Assembly (NCBI GenBank): GCA_965267435.1
Contig: OZ253960.1
Coordinates: 3,348,001-3,412,000 of the forward strand
Length of the DNA: 64,000 bases
Direction of reading: 5' to 3'
Source of the DNA: JAWPMT01 sp965267435
Lineage (GTDB): Bacteria > Bacteroidota > Bacteroidia > Cytophagales > Cyclobacteriaceae
Made by a program: the position numbers and the translations under genes. The notes under the pieces are model-generated. The model worked only from the letters and a program-made list of their open reading frames with translations, searched no databases and had not been told where the DNA came from. This document shows, piece after piece, positions 17,710 through 27,130 of the stretch. Each line of letters begins with the position of its first letter. The first letter of the stretch is position 1.

Positions 17710-18329
17710 TGGTGAAAAGCTATCTAATATTTTTCTTTCTGGTATGTACTTTAACGTGTACTAGTCAGGGTGGATTTGACCCAACGGGATTCGCCGTGCC
17801 ATTCGTGGAACCAGACCTCAGTGACGTCAAAGGGGACCCGTACCTAAAAGACTGGGCCGAAGGTTCTATTACCACCAAAACCGGAAAATTCGAAGGATTG
17901 TTGCTCCGATTCAATATTGCTTCACACCAGGTTGAGCACAGGAGAGGGTCACACACGATGACGTTCCATGGAGGCATCCTCGATGAGTTTGAGTTGTACT
18001 GTGACAGTCAACCCCGCCTCTTCCTTCAACTAGGGGACGATCGCGTGAAAAAAGCGTCGCAAGCAGGCTTTTTTGAAGTGGTTCCTTTGGGCACGGACAG
18101 CGTGCAAGTCTTCATCAGACATTTGAAGAATTTTTACGAAGCCGACTTTGGGCCCTACAGTATACAGGAGCGATCTGAGTACCGCTATGAACCCGTGGTG
18201 TTCGTAGAAAGGAATGGCACCCTGCACAAGGTCAAGTTGACCAAGCGCTTCTGTCAAATAACTTTCGGGATTTCAAAAGACGAGGTGCTCCGTGCACTCG
18301 AGCAACGAGGAATATCACTCGATGACTAG
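17700..18329 (+). CDS. Secreted protein of unknown function
   Basis: This 209-residue protein has a signal peptide (PSLVKSYLIFFFLVCTLTCTSQ, about residues 2-24); a lipid-modified Cys is possible but not clear. The mature part is predicted as mostly beta: GSITTKTGKFEGLLLRFNIASHQ in the first half, then YEPVVFVERNGTLHKVKLTKRF and a helical end, FGISKDEVLRALEQRGISLDD. I do not recognise a named domain. The layout recurs in the secreted protein at 21578-22297, which may be a distant paralog. The ATG at 17700 follows a purine-rich GAGGAGTTGAGAGA. Its 3' end overlaps the convergent T9SS gene by 15 bp. Confidence 0.7.
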   Translation: MPSLVKSYLIFFFLVCTLTCTSQGGFDPTGFAVPFVEPDLSDVKGDPYLKDWAEGSITTKTGKFEGLLLRFNIASHQVEHRRGSHTMTFHGGILDEFELYCDSQPRLFLQLGDDRVKKASQAGFFEVVPLGTDSVQVFIRHLKNFYEADFGPYSIQERSEYRYEPVVFVERNGTLHKVKLTKRFCQITFGISKDEVLRALEQRGISLDD

Positions 18330-21300
18330 CTTCATGGTCCAGTGCGACTGACCGTCAGAAGCTCTTACGAAATGCAGGCCTTTGCTGCCGCTGACTGAGT
18401 ACACCCTATCCGAGCGTAGACCATCATCGAACCTCTCGACCAATTGACCTGAAACTGACCACACTTCCAGGGTGGAGAGCTCAGCGGCTCCTTGGATCCT
18501 GAAACTCCCACTGGAAGGATTGGGATACAACTGTAGCGAAACCTCCTGTGCAGGATCAAGACTCAACGGCCTTTGGACTTCTATGGCATCGTAGAGAAGC
18601 TCCATATCCGCAGACCACAAGCCACGACCGTGAGTGCCAGCCAGTATCTCTCCATCCACAACCCTGAGGTCCCAAATAGCGACCGCCGGGAGGTCACTCT
18701 CTAAAACGGCCCAACTCTCGCCACCATCCACCGTTTCGTATATCCCGAGTTCAGTTCCCGCCCATATTCTCTGACCATCTGGAAAGACGAGCAGACTGAA
18801 GACTCCCACATCGGGGAAGCCAGCAGTACTTACACCATCCTGAAAGCCAGAGATGTCCACCCATGATTGACCGAGGTCAGTTGTTTTCAAGATCTTGGGC
18901 TCTGCAGGCTGGGAAAAAAGCAGGTAGGCAGTCTGCGCATCTGTGGGATCCACCTCGATCGTGGTGATATTGCCTTTTGAAGGGAACTCCTCATAGAAAT
19001 TTGCCGGCTCGAAGTTGTCACCACCGTCGATGGATACAAAGACCCTTCTACCCTGTTCCAGGGATCCTCCAGCCCACACGATGTCAACATCCACATCGGA
19101 GACCTCCACGTCAAGGGCTCCACTGAAGCCTGCAGCTATCGACCGCAGCTGCCAGTTTTCTCCGAAGTCCTCAGATCTCCATACGCCGCGGTCACTTATT
19201 GCGAACACCCGATCGGGTCCAAACTTCGAGTACGCCAACTTGGTAAAGAATGGCGTATTGGTATTTTCCCCGAAGATGTCAGAATCGCTCAATCCGTTCG
19301 TTGATTCTTCCCAGTCGCGTCCACCATTATCTGAACGGAATATGAAATTGTGCTGGTTCGATGCCAACATCCGATCACCATCTGCATTCCAGGTGACATC
19401 AAAACCATCGGCAAAAAAGTCCCGAAAGACATTGTCATCATAGCTACTCGTACTCGTGGGATTTTCGGAAAAAGACAGGTGGACGTCGTTGTCTTGCGCC
19501 CCGCCAAGGTAGACCTTGCGTGTCGGATGACGATCGATACTGTAGTACTGGGTAGTGACCAGCCCCAACTCCCGTTCCTCGAAACTGTCGCCATCATCCG
19601 TCGTAAAGGCCACACCCCCGTCATTGACTGATATCAGGCGATTACCTGCAGAGTAGGCCAGGGCGTGATGATCGTTATGCACCTGCCTATTGCCATTGAG
19701 CAAAGTAATATCAGCCGTGAGAAATTTCGGACTCCCAAAATTTATCCGCAGGATGGACGTAGGGAGGTCTGCGGGCGCCCAGGTAGCACCGGATGCGAGG
19801 GTAGGCCAAATGAACATATACTGATCGGTAGTATGTCCTCCGTCTACGGCAATATCCTCCGAGGGAATCGTATCATAGGGCTGATCATGCAGAAAGAGGT
19901 ACTCCCTGTTGGTCGATTCTTCACTATCCAACCCGGCTTCGTTCAAATTGAAAGTGCTATCCCTCTGCTGGTCTCGAAAAGAAACCATCAACTGTCGGTC
20001 ATTGTCGGTATCCCACACCTCAAATGGTATTTCGATATAATCTGCATAGGCATAATCACCATCCTGCACTCCAGACGTGGCACCCTCCGGCACTACGAAT
20101 CGATGTGCCCGCTGGGATTTATTGCCGAAACGTAACTCAATCGTGGGTGTAGCACTGGGGTTGGCAATCTGCATGGAGTTATTGAAGTGCGTGCCAGAGG
20201 AGAATCGTGTGAAGTCCAGAAATGATGCCGTCCCCTCCTCATCCACGCCGGCAAAGACCCTATTGGATGCCGAATCTACCTCTCCAGTCACCACCGCCTC
20301 ATAGAGCTGGACACCACCAAAAAACACTCTTTGTGCATCGGAGGGATCAACAATGATGCAATTGTCGAATTCTCCCTGAATCAAAAAATCGGTTTCTGGC
20401 TCCGCGGGATCCAGCACCTGCATCCACGTTTCGGCTTTGTCGGTAGACCGATACAGTCCGGAGCCCGAACGATTTCGATAACTGACCGAGGCATAGATGA
20501 CATTCGGATCGGTGGGTGCGACGGCCAACTCGCTTCGTTCGGGATCTGCGCCTGCCTCCGTCACCACACTTGCCAGCTCAGTAAGGTCCCAGGTCTCACC
20601 AGCGTCAGTGCTCTTGATTACCCCAAAAACAATGGAGGATACATACAATGTAGAAGGAGACTCAGGATCAAAAAGGATCTGTTGAGCAAGTCCCGGGGGA
20701 GACAGGATCTTCTCCCAAGTGCTGCCGCCATCCTGGCTCTTCAGGACTGCCGCAGCAAAGCTCTGCCTGGCACCACTGGATGTGGCCGCATACAAGATGT
20801 CTTCGTTCTCAGGGTGAACGATGATGCGATTGGTGTTTTGGAAATCACTAGTTTCGGTTGGTGCAGTGGATGGGAGCAGGCTCCAGGTGTCGCCACCGTC
20901 TATGGACTTGAAAATACCAATGCCGTTCACGAAGTTGCCTCCCAGTCCTCCTTCGCCACTTCCCGCATACATCACAAGGGGATTGGACGGGCTTTGCGCC
21001 AATGAAACGATACTAAGGTTGGGAAAAAAGGTAGAAACGTTGAGCCACGAAAGCCCCGCATCCTGGGTCTTCCAAATGCCTCCACCGGCGGTACCTATTA
21101 ACCATGAATTCCCCGATGGATCACTGCTATCAACAAGGATTGAGCGAGAGCGACCACCAATGTTTCCCGGACCTCGCTCAACCCATGGAATGTCGTTGGT
21201 GATACGCGCAGACTGGAGAGGACGATTGTCGTGCGACTTGAAAAATTCCTTCGCCAGGTAGCCCTCTGGATAAGTGATCTCTTCCGCTCCCGTGCGGGTT

Positions 21301-21461
21301 TTGATGAGTTGATGGATCTGGCGAGCTCCCGCGATTTCAGGCTTCACACGGGTCACCTCATTGTCGCTGGACGATTCCATACTCCACGTCGCCACCATCA
21401 CTGTGGCAACAAGTAACCCGCTTCCCCAAAACCAAGCTGTATATTTCGTCATCCTCCACAT
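18315..21461 (-). CDS. T9SS-sorted beta-propeller protein (VPS10/BNR-like repeats)
   Basis: This 1048-residue exported protein has a basic start and one hydrophobic helix (about 8-25). It carries many BNR/sortilin-like repeats of the form S-x-D-x-G-x-x-W, for example SIDGGDTWSLL, SQDGGSTWEKI, STDAGETWDL, SDNGGRDWEES, TDLGQSWVDI and TVDGGESWAVL, which build one or two seven- or ten-bladed propellers. An insert of roughly 200 residues (about 390-600) without such repeats interrupts the series. The last 75 residues are a T9SS type A sorting domain (LQLYPNPSSGSFRIQG, then LEVWSVSGQLVERFD and HFVRASDG), so it is secreted or anchored outside the cell. Glycan or protein binding is likely; enzymatic activity is not shown. 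Confidence 0.88.
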   Translation of the reverse strand: MWRMTKYTAWFWGSGLLVATVMVATWSMESSSDNEVTRVKPEIAGARQIHQLIKTRTGAEEITYPEGYLAKEFFKSHDNRPLQSARITNDIPWVERGPGNIGGRSRSILVDSSDPSGNSWLIGTAGGGIWKTQDAGLSWLNVSTFFPNLSIVSLAQSPSNPLVMYAGSGEGGLGGNFVNGIGIFKSIDGGDTWSLLPSTAPTETSDFQNTNRIIVHPENEDILYAATSSGARQSFAAAVLKSQDGGSTWEKILSPPGLAQQILFDPESPSTLYVSSIVFGVIKSTDAGETWDLTELASVVTEAGADPERSELAVAPTDPNVIYASVSYRNRSGSGLYRSTDKAETWMQVLDPAEPETDFLIQGEFDNCIIVDPSDAQRVFFGGVQLYEAVVTGEVDSASNRVFAGVDEEGTASFLDFTRFSSGTHFNNSMQIANPSATPTIELRFGNKSQRAHRFVVPEGATSGVQDGDYAYADYIEIPFEVWDTDNDRQLMVSFRDQQRDSTFNLNEAGLDSEESTNREYLFLHDQPYDTIPSEDIAVDGGHTTDQYMFIWPTLASGATWAPADLPTSILRINFGSPKFLTADITLLNGNRQVHNDHHALAYSAGNRLISVNDGGVAFTTDDGDSFEERELGLVTTQYYSIDRHPTRKVYLGGAQDNDVHLSFSENPTSTSSYDDNVFRDFFADGFDVTWNADGDRMLASNQHNFIFRSDNGGRDWEESTNGLSDSDIFGENTNTPFFTKLAYSKFGPDRVFAISDRGVWRSEDFGENWQLRSIAAGFSGALDVEVSDVDVDIVWAGGSLEQGRRVFVSIDGGDNFEPANFYEEFPSKGNITTIEVDPTDAQTAYLLFSQPAEPKILKTTDLGQSWVDISGFQDGVSTAGFPDVGVFSLLVFPDGQRIWAGTELGIYETVDGGESWAVLESDLPAVAIWDLRVVDGEILAGTHGRGLWSADMELLYDAIEVQRPLSLDPAQEVSLQLYPNPSSGSFRIQGAAELSTLEVWSVSGQLVERFDDGLRSDRVYSVSGSKGLHFVRASDGQSHWTMKLVIE

Positions 21462-21577
21462 CGCTTCATCTGTCTATTCAATTAACGGAATAATCAGACA
21501 AGATTATAAAGAAGATAATTGTTCAGTGCTTTTTGCTCAATGAACGACAGATTAACTGGTGCGACCGTGTTCGTACG

Positions 21578-22297
21578 CTATTTTTCGACAACTGTGTCCG
21601 CGTACTTCGCGAACCTCATGATGTCAGCCTCGTCTTTGAAGTCCAGCTTCTGCCCTTTGTAGAACTTTCTCAGTTGGGAGTAGGACGGCTCTTCTTTGAA
21701 ATCGCCGATATTCTTCGTGACATCATAGCGGTTTCCCTCCTCGTCGATACAGTAATACTTGACTTTCATCTGTACTGTCTTCTTCTTGTTCCCCACCTGT
21801 AATGCTTTGTTCCATGTAGGTGGTAGAAGGTCCATCCTTTGCTCTTTTAAAAGTGTCAACTTCGGGCCACGATTCAGAACGTAAAGCAATTGATTTGGCT
21901 CCAGGTCGCCAGGAAGGTAGCGGGAATTGACTAACCAACGCCCCTTGAGAAATACAGAATCCACGAATATAGGCTGGACAGTGTAGACGCTCCCTTCAAA
22001 ATCCAGAAGTACGGAGTAGTCAAGCAAATTGATATTGCCGCCCTCCACTCTGAAAGGGTCTCTCGTCGGAGCAAGGTGCAGTGTCATGGGGAAAGACTTC
22101 TCATCCAGCAGGTAATAGCCATCAATCTCGGGATCGAGGGAAAAGGTATTGATATAGCCAAATGCCCCCCGATTCTTGAGAAGCAGCGCGGGATCATTCG
22201 TGGATTGCGCTGAAGAGCTCAAAAAACCCAGCAACAACAAAAAGGATAATAAATAGGGATGCTTCAACCTGGAATTCACTATATCGAATTTACTCAT
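21578..22297 (-). CDS. Secreted protein of unknown function
   Basis: The protein has 239 residues from the chosen ATG at 22297 (a second ATG lies at 22300, and an upstream in-frame start at 22369 would put 24 residues before the signal peptide). The signal peptide is LKHPYLLSFLLLLGFLSSSAQS. The mature part shows GGNINLLDYSVLLDFEGSVYTVQP, then KVKYYCIDEEGNRYDVTKN, and a charged helical C-terminus (FKEEPSYSQLRKFYKGQ). No named family was recognised. The order of strands and the helical end resemble the secreted protein at 17700-18329. The gene lies upstream of, and points the same way as, the T9SS propeller gene. Confidence 0.65.
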   Translation of the reverse strand: MSKFDIVNSRLKHPYLLSFLLLLGFLSSSAQSTNDPALLLKNRGAFGYINTFSLDPEIDGYYLLDEKSFPMTLHLAPTRDPFRVEGGNINLLDYSVLLDFEGSVYTVQPIFVDSVFLKGRWLVNSRYLPGDLEPNQLLYVLNRGPKLTLLKEQRMDLLPPTWNKALQVGNKKKTVQMKVKYYCIDEEGNRYDVTKNIGDFKEEPSYSQLRKFYKGQKLDFKDEADIMRFAKYADTVVEK

Positions 22298-22488
22298 CAT
22301 TTCCTTATCACAAAAAATGGCTCCTTCCCACAGCTGCCACGTGCACGCTATTTCCTTATAAAGATGCACTTATTCTATAGAAAGACAATCCAATAGTAGA
22401 GAGGCCCTTATGGCTCAGTCTCTTCTCAGACATTTTTTACGAAACCAGGACCTATCCCGGCGCATTAACTTGATAGATGGTAGGCGAC

Positions 22489-22518
22489 AAAAAAAAGGCT
22501 CACGATTTCCGAGAGCCT
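22489..22518 (-). terminator. Intrinsic terminator of the pyrophosphatase gene
   Basis: On the minus strand AGGCTC and GAGCCT (22513-22518 and 22496-22501) form a stem around an 11-base loop and are followed by eight T. It lies 35 bp after the hppA stop. Confidence 0.85.
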
Positions 22519-22552
22519 CATTTATATGCTTTCCGGCTATGCCGTGTAGTAA

Positions 22553-24775
22553 CTACTGATTCGTGTCCACGGTCATCGTTACTTCCTGACGATCTTTCTC
22601 CACATCTATCTGTGCATCAGCATGACCTTCTCCGTAGATCTCGCCAAGTATAGGAGCAATAACCAGCCCGACAAGGCATGACAACTTAATGAGAATATTC
22701 ATGGATGGACCACTGGTATCCTTGAAAGGGTCACCCACAGTATCTCCCGTGACAGCAGCCTTATGTGCCTCGGAGCCTTTGTAAGTCATCTCGCCATCAA
22801 TCTCAACCCCTGCCTCGAAGGACTTCTTGGCATTGTCCCATGCACCGCCAGCATTATTTTGGAAAATAGCCCACATGACACCAGATACTGCTACTCCGGC
22901 CATGTAGCTACCGAGAGCCTCAGGGCCTATGAAGAATCCTATCAGAAGAGGTGTGATGATTGTAATAGCTCCTGGCAGCATCATTTCCTTGATAGAAGCC
23001 TCCGTGGAGATCTCCACACATTTATCGTACTCTGGCTTTGCCTCTCCCTCCATGATTCCCGGGATTTCCTTGAACTGCCTTCGCACTTCTTTCACCATTT
23101 GCATGGCCGCCTTTCCAACGGACTTCATAGCCAAGGCAGAGAAGACCACGGGGATCATGCCACCAATGAATAGCGTGGCCAGCACCTCTGCTTTGAAAAT
23201 ATTGATTCCATCGATGCCCGTGAATGTCACGTAAGCCGCGAATAGTGCCAATGCCGTCAACGCCGCAGAAGCGATGGCAAAACCCTTACCGATGGCCGCC
23301 GTTGTGTTTCCTACAGAATCGAGAACATCTGTACGTCCTCGCACCTCTTCCGGCAACTCGCTCATCTCGGCGATACCACCCGCATTGTCAGCAATAGGTC
23401 CAAAAGCATCGATTGCCAACTGCATTCCAGTGGTCGCCATCATGGCGGAAGCGGCAATCCCCACACCATAGAAGCCTGCCAACTCGTAAGCGCCCCAAAT
23501 AGCGCCTGCAAACAGGATGATGGGGGCAAATGTAGATAGCATGCCAGTAGCCAAGCCTGCAATAATATTCGTTCCTGCGCCTGTGGCAGAGTTCTGAACA
23601 ATTTCTAAGACTGGCTTCTTGCCGAGTCCTGTGTAGTATTCTGTGAAGTAGGAGATCATCGCACCTACAAAAAGTCCAACCAACACGGCATAGAAAACCC
23701 GGATGGCTGTTATCTCTACCAGACCTTCGCCAAAGAGCTCCATCTGCATAGAGGCAGGGAGCATGATGTCAATCACGAAGTAGCAGGCTATACCTGTCAA
23801 AAGAATTGCTCCCCAGTTGCCTTTGTTGAGTGCTGCCTGCACCGCACTTTCCTTCGCATCGTTGCCAGATACTCTTACCACCAACGTGCCGAGGATGGAG
23901 AAGATGATACCCAGCCCGGCAATAACCAGCGGTAAGAGGATTGGGCCTATACCTCCGAAAGCATCCGTGATGGAGCCACCCATGTCGCGAATCACGTAGT
24001 TTCCAAGCACCATGGATGCCAGTACTGTGGCCACGTACGACCCAAAGAGGTCAGCTCCCATGCCTGCAACATCACCCACATTGTCACCAACGTTATCAGC
24101 TATCGTGGCCGGATTTCGAGGGTCATCTTCCGGAATTCCAGCTTCTACTTTTCCTACAAGATCAGCACCGACATCGGCGGCTTTGGTATAAATGCCACCG
24201 CCCACTCTTGCAAACAAAGCGATGGACTCAGCGCCCAGAGAAAATCCAGCCAGCGCCTCAAGGACCACTGTCATCTCTGAGACGGATGTCCAGGAACCTT
24301 GCATGAACATATTGAATAGGAAGATAAACAGCACACTCAAGCCAAAGACCGCCAGCCCGGCAACTCCAAGCCCCATGACAGTTCCTCCTGTGAAGGAAAC
24401 ATTGAGCGCATTCGACAAGCTCGTCCGAGCGGCCTGCGTCGTCCGCACATTGGCCGCAGTAGCTATCCTCATGCCGATATTTCCTGCCAATGCGGAAAAG
24501 ACTGCTCCTATGACAAAAGCAACTACAATGAACCAGTGGGTCGTTTCCACGAACATGGAGACAACACCAAGTAGTATACCAGCAACGACAACGAAAATGG
24601 CCAGAATGCGGTACTCGGCATGTAGGAAAGCCAGCGCACCCTCTCGGATATACTGCGCCAGGTCCTGCATTTTTTTATCTCCGGCATCCTGTTTGTTCAC
24701 CCATCGGGCTTTCACTACCATCACTACCAATCCCACCAAAGCCAGAATAGGCGGCAGATAAATCACGTTGTCCAT
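22553..24775 (-). CDS. hppA: Membrane-bound proton/sodium-pumping pyrophosphatase
   Basis: This 740-residue protein of about 16 helices hydrolyses PPi and pumps H+ or Na+ out of the cytoplasm. The pyrophosphate site is clear: [11 protein letters not shown] at 201-211, [20 protein letters not shown] just after, and a second Asp-rich line near the C-terminus ([19 protein letters not shown]). The line GNTTAA at 489-494 has Ala after GNTT, the form found in K+-dependent enzymes (Lys in K+-independent ones). Whether H+, Na+ or both are moved cannot be settled by eye; the GAES variant before the active site differs from the plain H+ forms. It stands as its own unit with promoter and terminator. Confidence 0.96.
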   Translation of the reverse strand: MDNVIYLPPILALVGLVVMVVKARWVNKQDAGDKKMQDLAQYIREGALAFLHAEYRILAIFVVVAGILLGVVSMFVETTHWFIVVAFVIGAVFSALAGNIGMRIATAANVRTTQAARTSLSNALNVSFTGGTVMGLGVAGLAVFGLSVLFIFLFNMFMQGSWTSVSEMTVVLEALAGFSLGAESIALFARVGGGIYTKAADVGADLVGKVEAGIPEDDPRNPATIADNVGDNVGDVAGMGADLFGSYVATVLASMVLGNYVIRDMGGSITDAFGGIGPILLPLVIAGLGIIFSILGTLVVRVSGNDAKESAVQAALNKGNWGAILLTGIACYFVIDIMLPASMQMELFGEGLVEITAIRVFYAVLVGLFVGAMISYFTEYYTGLGKKPVLEIVQNSATGAGTNIIAGLATGMLSTFAPIILFAGAIWGAYELAGFYGVGIAASAMMATTGMQLAIDAFGPIADNAGGIAEMSELPEEVRGRTDVLDSVGNTTAAIGKGFAIASAALTALALFAAYVTFTGIDGINIFKAEVLATLFIGGMIPVVFSALAMKSVGKAAMQMVKEVRRQFKEIPGIMEGEAKPEYDKCVEISTEASIKEMMLPGAITIITPLLIGFFIGPEALGSYMAGVAVSGVMWAIFQNNAGGAWDNAKKSFEAGVEIDGEMTYKGSEAHKAAVTGDTVGDPFKDTSGPSMNILIKLSCLVGLVIAPILGEIYGEGHADAQIDVEKDRQEVTMTVDTNQ

Positions 24776-24874
24776 ATTTTCGAATTATTTGGGTTGTACC
24801 CCTGCGAGTCTTATCAGTGCTGACCCGTCTGCGTTATCGAGATCAGATCAGGGCAACTTTTTGAAAATTTCGTG

Positions 24875-24882
24875 CAAAGATA
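24875..24882 (-). promoter_or_regulatory. Candidate -7 element for hppA
   Basis: TATCTTTG on the minus strand fits the Bacteroidota -7 consensus TAnnTTTG exactly. It lies in the 173-bp gap between hppA and the exonuclease gene and would give a leader of about 90 bases. The upstream AT-rich stretch has no clear TTTG at -33. Confidence 0.45.
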
Positions 24883-24948
24883 GATGAATGATTAGATTAT
24901 AAAAATGCTAAAAAGGAAGGGGTCGAAGTTGCCGCAAATGCCACGGAA

Positions 24949-25947
24949 TCAGTCGACATCCAGGTCTTCGCGAGTGGAGAGCGAATGGATGCTATGTGCC
25001 TCCATGCCTTGCTGTCTTAGCCATCGCGCATAGGCATCTGAATAACCATGGGTCACCAACACGCGCTCAGCTCCTGTTTCCACCACCGCCTGATTCAATC
25101 CATCCCAGTCAGCGTGATCCGACAGGACAAAACCGCGCCCTGAATTGCGCCGCCGTTTGATTCCCCGGATATTCATCCAGCCCGACACCGTTGCCACTTC
25201 GTAAGGATAAAATTTATTCATCCAACTCGTACCGAGAGGGGACGATGGCGTCACCACCAAACTTCCCGGATACTCTTTCTTGTTTACTTCAGGACTCGCA
25301 TAGATGGTTGGCGGAAGTTTGGCACCACTGGCTTGCAGGGCCTCATTGACATTGGCCACCGCACCATGTACATAAATGGGGCCTATGGATTGATCCACAC
25401 TGGTAATAACTCTCTGTGCCTTTCCCAGCGCATAGGCACATAGGATGGATGTTTTCCCTTCTGCAGCATTGGCTCTCCACCAGTCATTGATTTCGCCGAT
25501 GACCTCAGACTGGGGTCGCCATTTGAAGACCGGTAAAGCAAACGTGGACTCCGTGATGAATGTATGGCAGGGAATCGCCTCGAAGGCTGGCGAGAACTGA
25601 TCTGGCTCCACTTTGTAATCGCCGGAGACCACCCACACTTCACCTCCATACTCAACACGCACCTGACTGGAACCCCATATATGCCCTGCGGGATGAAATG
25701 TGAACCTTACGCCATTGATCATAGAGGGCTCACCGAACGCTCTTGTCTCCAGACGGATGTCATTGCCTAATCGCAGGCGAAGGATGTGTTCGTTGTCCTC
25801 TTGAGCCAGGTAGTAATGGGAACCGGGTCTGGCGTGGTCAGAATGGGCATGTGTGACAATGGCCCTGTCCACAGCTCTAGTGGGGTCTATGAAAACATCT
25901 GCCTGTTGGCAATAGATTCCTTTGTCCGTGAAAGTCAGTAGACCCAA
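24949..25947 (-). CDS. Ligase-associated DNA damage response exonuclease (MBL/beta-CASP)
   Basis: This 332-residue metallo-beta-lactamase-fold nuclease of the SNM1/CPSF type has the zinc motif THAHSDHARPG near residue 32-42, FHPAGHIWGSSQ (histidine of the next metal motif), SGDYKVEPDQF, and the late FVLSDHADWDGL and LVTHGYSDAYARWL lines. This matches the exonuclease of the ligase-helicase-PdeM repair set. Here it is not next to its partners, whose nearest member (ligase) starts at 17709; it is instead the last gene of a queD-folE-exonuclease transcript, 12 bp after folE. Confidence 0.9.
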   Translation of the reverse strand: MGLLTFTDKGIYCQQADVFIDPTRAVDRAIVTHAHSDHARPGSHYYLAQEDNEHILRLRLGNDIRLETRAFGEPSMINGVRFTFHPAGHIWGSSQVRVEYGGEVWVVSGDYKVEPDQFSPAFEAIPCHTFITESTFALPVFKWRPQSEVIGEINDWWRANAAEGKTSILCAYALGKAQRVITSVDQSIGPIYVHGAVANVNEALQASGAKLPPTIYASPEVNKKEYPGSLVVTPSSPLGTSWMNKFYPYEVATVSGWMNIRGIKRRRNSGRGFVLSDHADWDGLNQAVVETGAERVLVTHGYSDAYARWLRQQGMEAHSIHSLSTREDLDVD

Positions 25948-25959
25948 GATGCCAAGATG

Positions 25960-26655
25960 CTACTTAGGCGTCTGAGTGTTGACGTAGTTGAGAAACTCGT
26001 TTTTGATTTCCTGATCCTTGAACTTTCCACTGAAGTGAGCGGTGCCGGTTCGACTATTGGTATCGTTGACACCTCGGGAAGATACACACATATGCGTTGC
26101 ATCCATCACGACAGCTACATCCTCTGTCTCAAGGATTTTCTTTAACTCATTGGCAATCTGCACTGTCAGACGCTCCTGCACCTGAGGGCGCTTACTGAAG
26201 TACTGTACGATCCTATTGATCTTGGAAAGGCCGATCACCTTTCCGCTGGAGAAATACGCTACGTGCGCCTTGCCATAGATAGGCACAAAGTGATGTTCGC
26301 AGTGGGAATAGAAGGTGATATCCTTCTCCACCAGCATCTCATCATAATTGTACTTGTTATCAAACAGTTTAGGGTGCGGCTTGTTCTCGGGGTTCAGGCC
26401 ACTGAATACCTCCTGCACATACATTTTCGCTACCCTTTTGGGTGTACCTTTCAGACTGTCGTCATCGAGGTCCAGCCCCATAATGAGCATGATCTCGCGA
26501 AAGTGCTTCTCGATGAGCTCCATTTTCAGCTCATCATCCATTTCAAATGCGTCCTCCCTCAGAGGGGTCTCATCCGACCCTCCCACGTGATCCATGTCAA
26601 GATCTTCCAGGTCTTCAATGGGCGGGGTATTCAACAAAGTTTCTTTCTGTTTCAT
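25960..26655 (-). CDS. folE: GTP cyclohydrolase I
   Basis: FolE converts GTP to 7,8-dihydroneopterin triphosphate, the entry step to folate and to 7-deazaguanine. The protein has 231 residues; the first 40 or so are an acidic extension ahead of the catalytic domain. Zinc ligands are visible: Cys119 and His122 in SHCEHHF, and Cys190 in ATHMCVSSRGV. GLSKINRIVQYFSKRPQVQERL is the family line. Its ATG lies 41 bp inside the end of queD, so translation is probably coupled. Both enzymes act one after the other on the way to 6-carboxytetrahydropterin. Confidence 0.96.
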   Translation of the reverse strand: MKQKETLLNTPPIEDLEDLDMDHVGGSDETPLREDAFEMDDELKMELIEKHFREIMLIMGLDLDDDSLKGTPKRVAKMYVQEVFSGLNPENKPHPKLFDNKYNYDEMLVEKDITFYSHCEHHFVPIYGKAHVAYFSSGKVIGLSKINRIVQYFSKRPQVQERLTVQIANELKKILETEDVAVVMDATHMCVSSRGVNDTNSRTGTAHFSGKFKDQEIKNEFLNYVNTQTPK

Positions 26656-27025
26656 AAAGTCTTATTTGCAGATCCAACGTCGGATCAATCTTACCTCTCA
26701 GGATATTGTAAATAACGACCGCAATATTCTCAGCCGTGGGATTCATACTCCGGAACTCTTCGACGTCCAGGTTTAGATTGCGATGATCAAACCTGTCCGT
26801 GACGTGCTTTTTGATGAGGTCGCTGAGCAGCTTCATATCGTAAACATATCCTGTCCTGGGATCTGGCTCTCCCACGAGCTTCACTATCAGCTCGTAGTTG
26901 TGGCCATGCCAATTAGGATTATTGCACTTCCCAAAGACCTCGGTATTCTTCTCCTCATCCCACTCTGGATTGTGCAAACGGTGCGCAGCGTTAAAATGTT
27001 CTTTGCGATATACAGCTACTTTCAT
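26615..27025 (-). CDS. queD: 6-carboxytetrahydropterin synthase/6-pyruvoyl-tetrahydropterin synthase family
   Basis: This 136-residue protein has zinc ligands His15 (HFNAAHRL), His40 and His42 (WHGHNY), the putative catalytic Cys34 (FGKCNNPNWHGH) and FDHRNLN near residue 78. It uses the product of FolE, encoded next in the same transcript, which supports QueD of queuosine synthesis; the form with CNNPNWHGHNYE also occurs in 6-pyruvoyl-tetrahydropterin synthases, so a pterin cofactor role is possible. The gene symbol is given for the family. Confidence 0.85.
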   Translation of the reverse strand: MKVAVYRKEHFNAAHRLHNPEWDEEKNTEVFGKCNNPNWHGHNYELIVKLVGEPDPRTGYVYDMKLLSDLIKKHVTDRFDHRNLNLDVEEFRSMNPTAENIAVVIYNILRGKIDPTLDLQIRLYETERNFVEYPAH

Positions 27026-27130
27026 CCTCTGTCTTAAACACTACAAAGTATCATTAGATTTCATCAATCACAGGAAGAAACAAAGCCTTCTTTCTTTTTG
27101 TTTAACAACTAATCTCAAGAATTAAACAAA

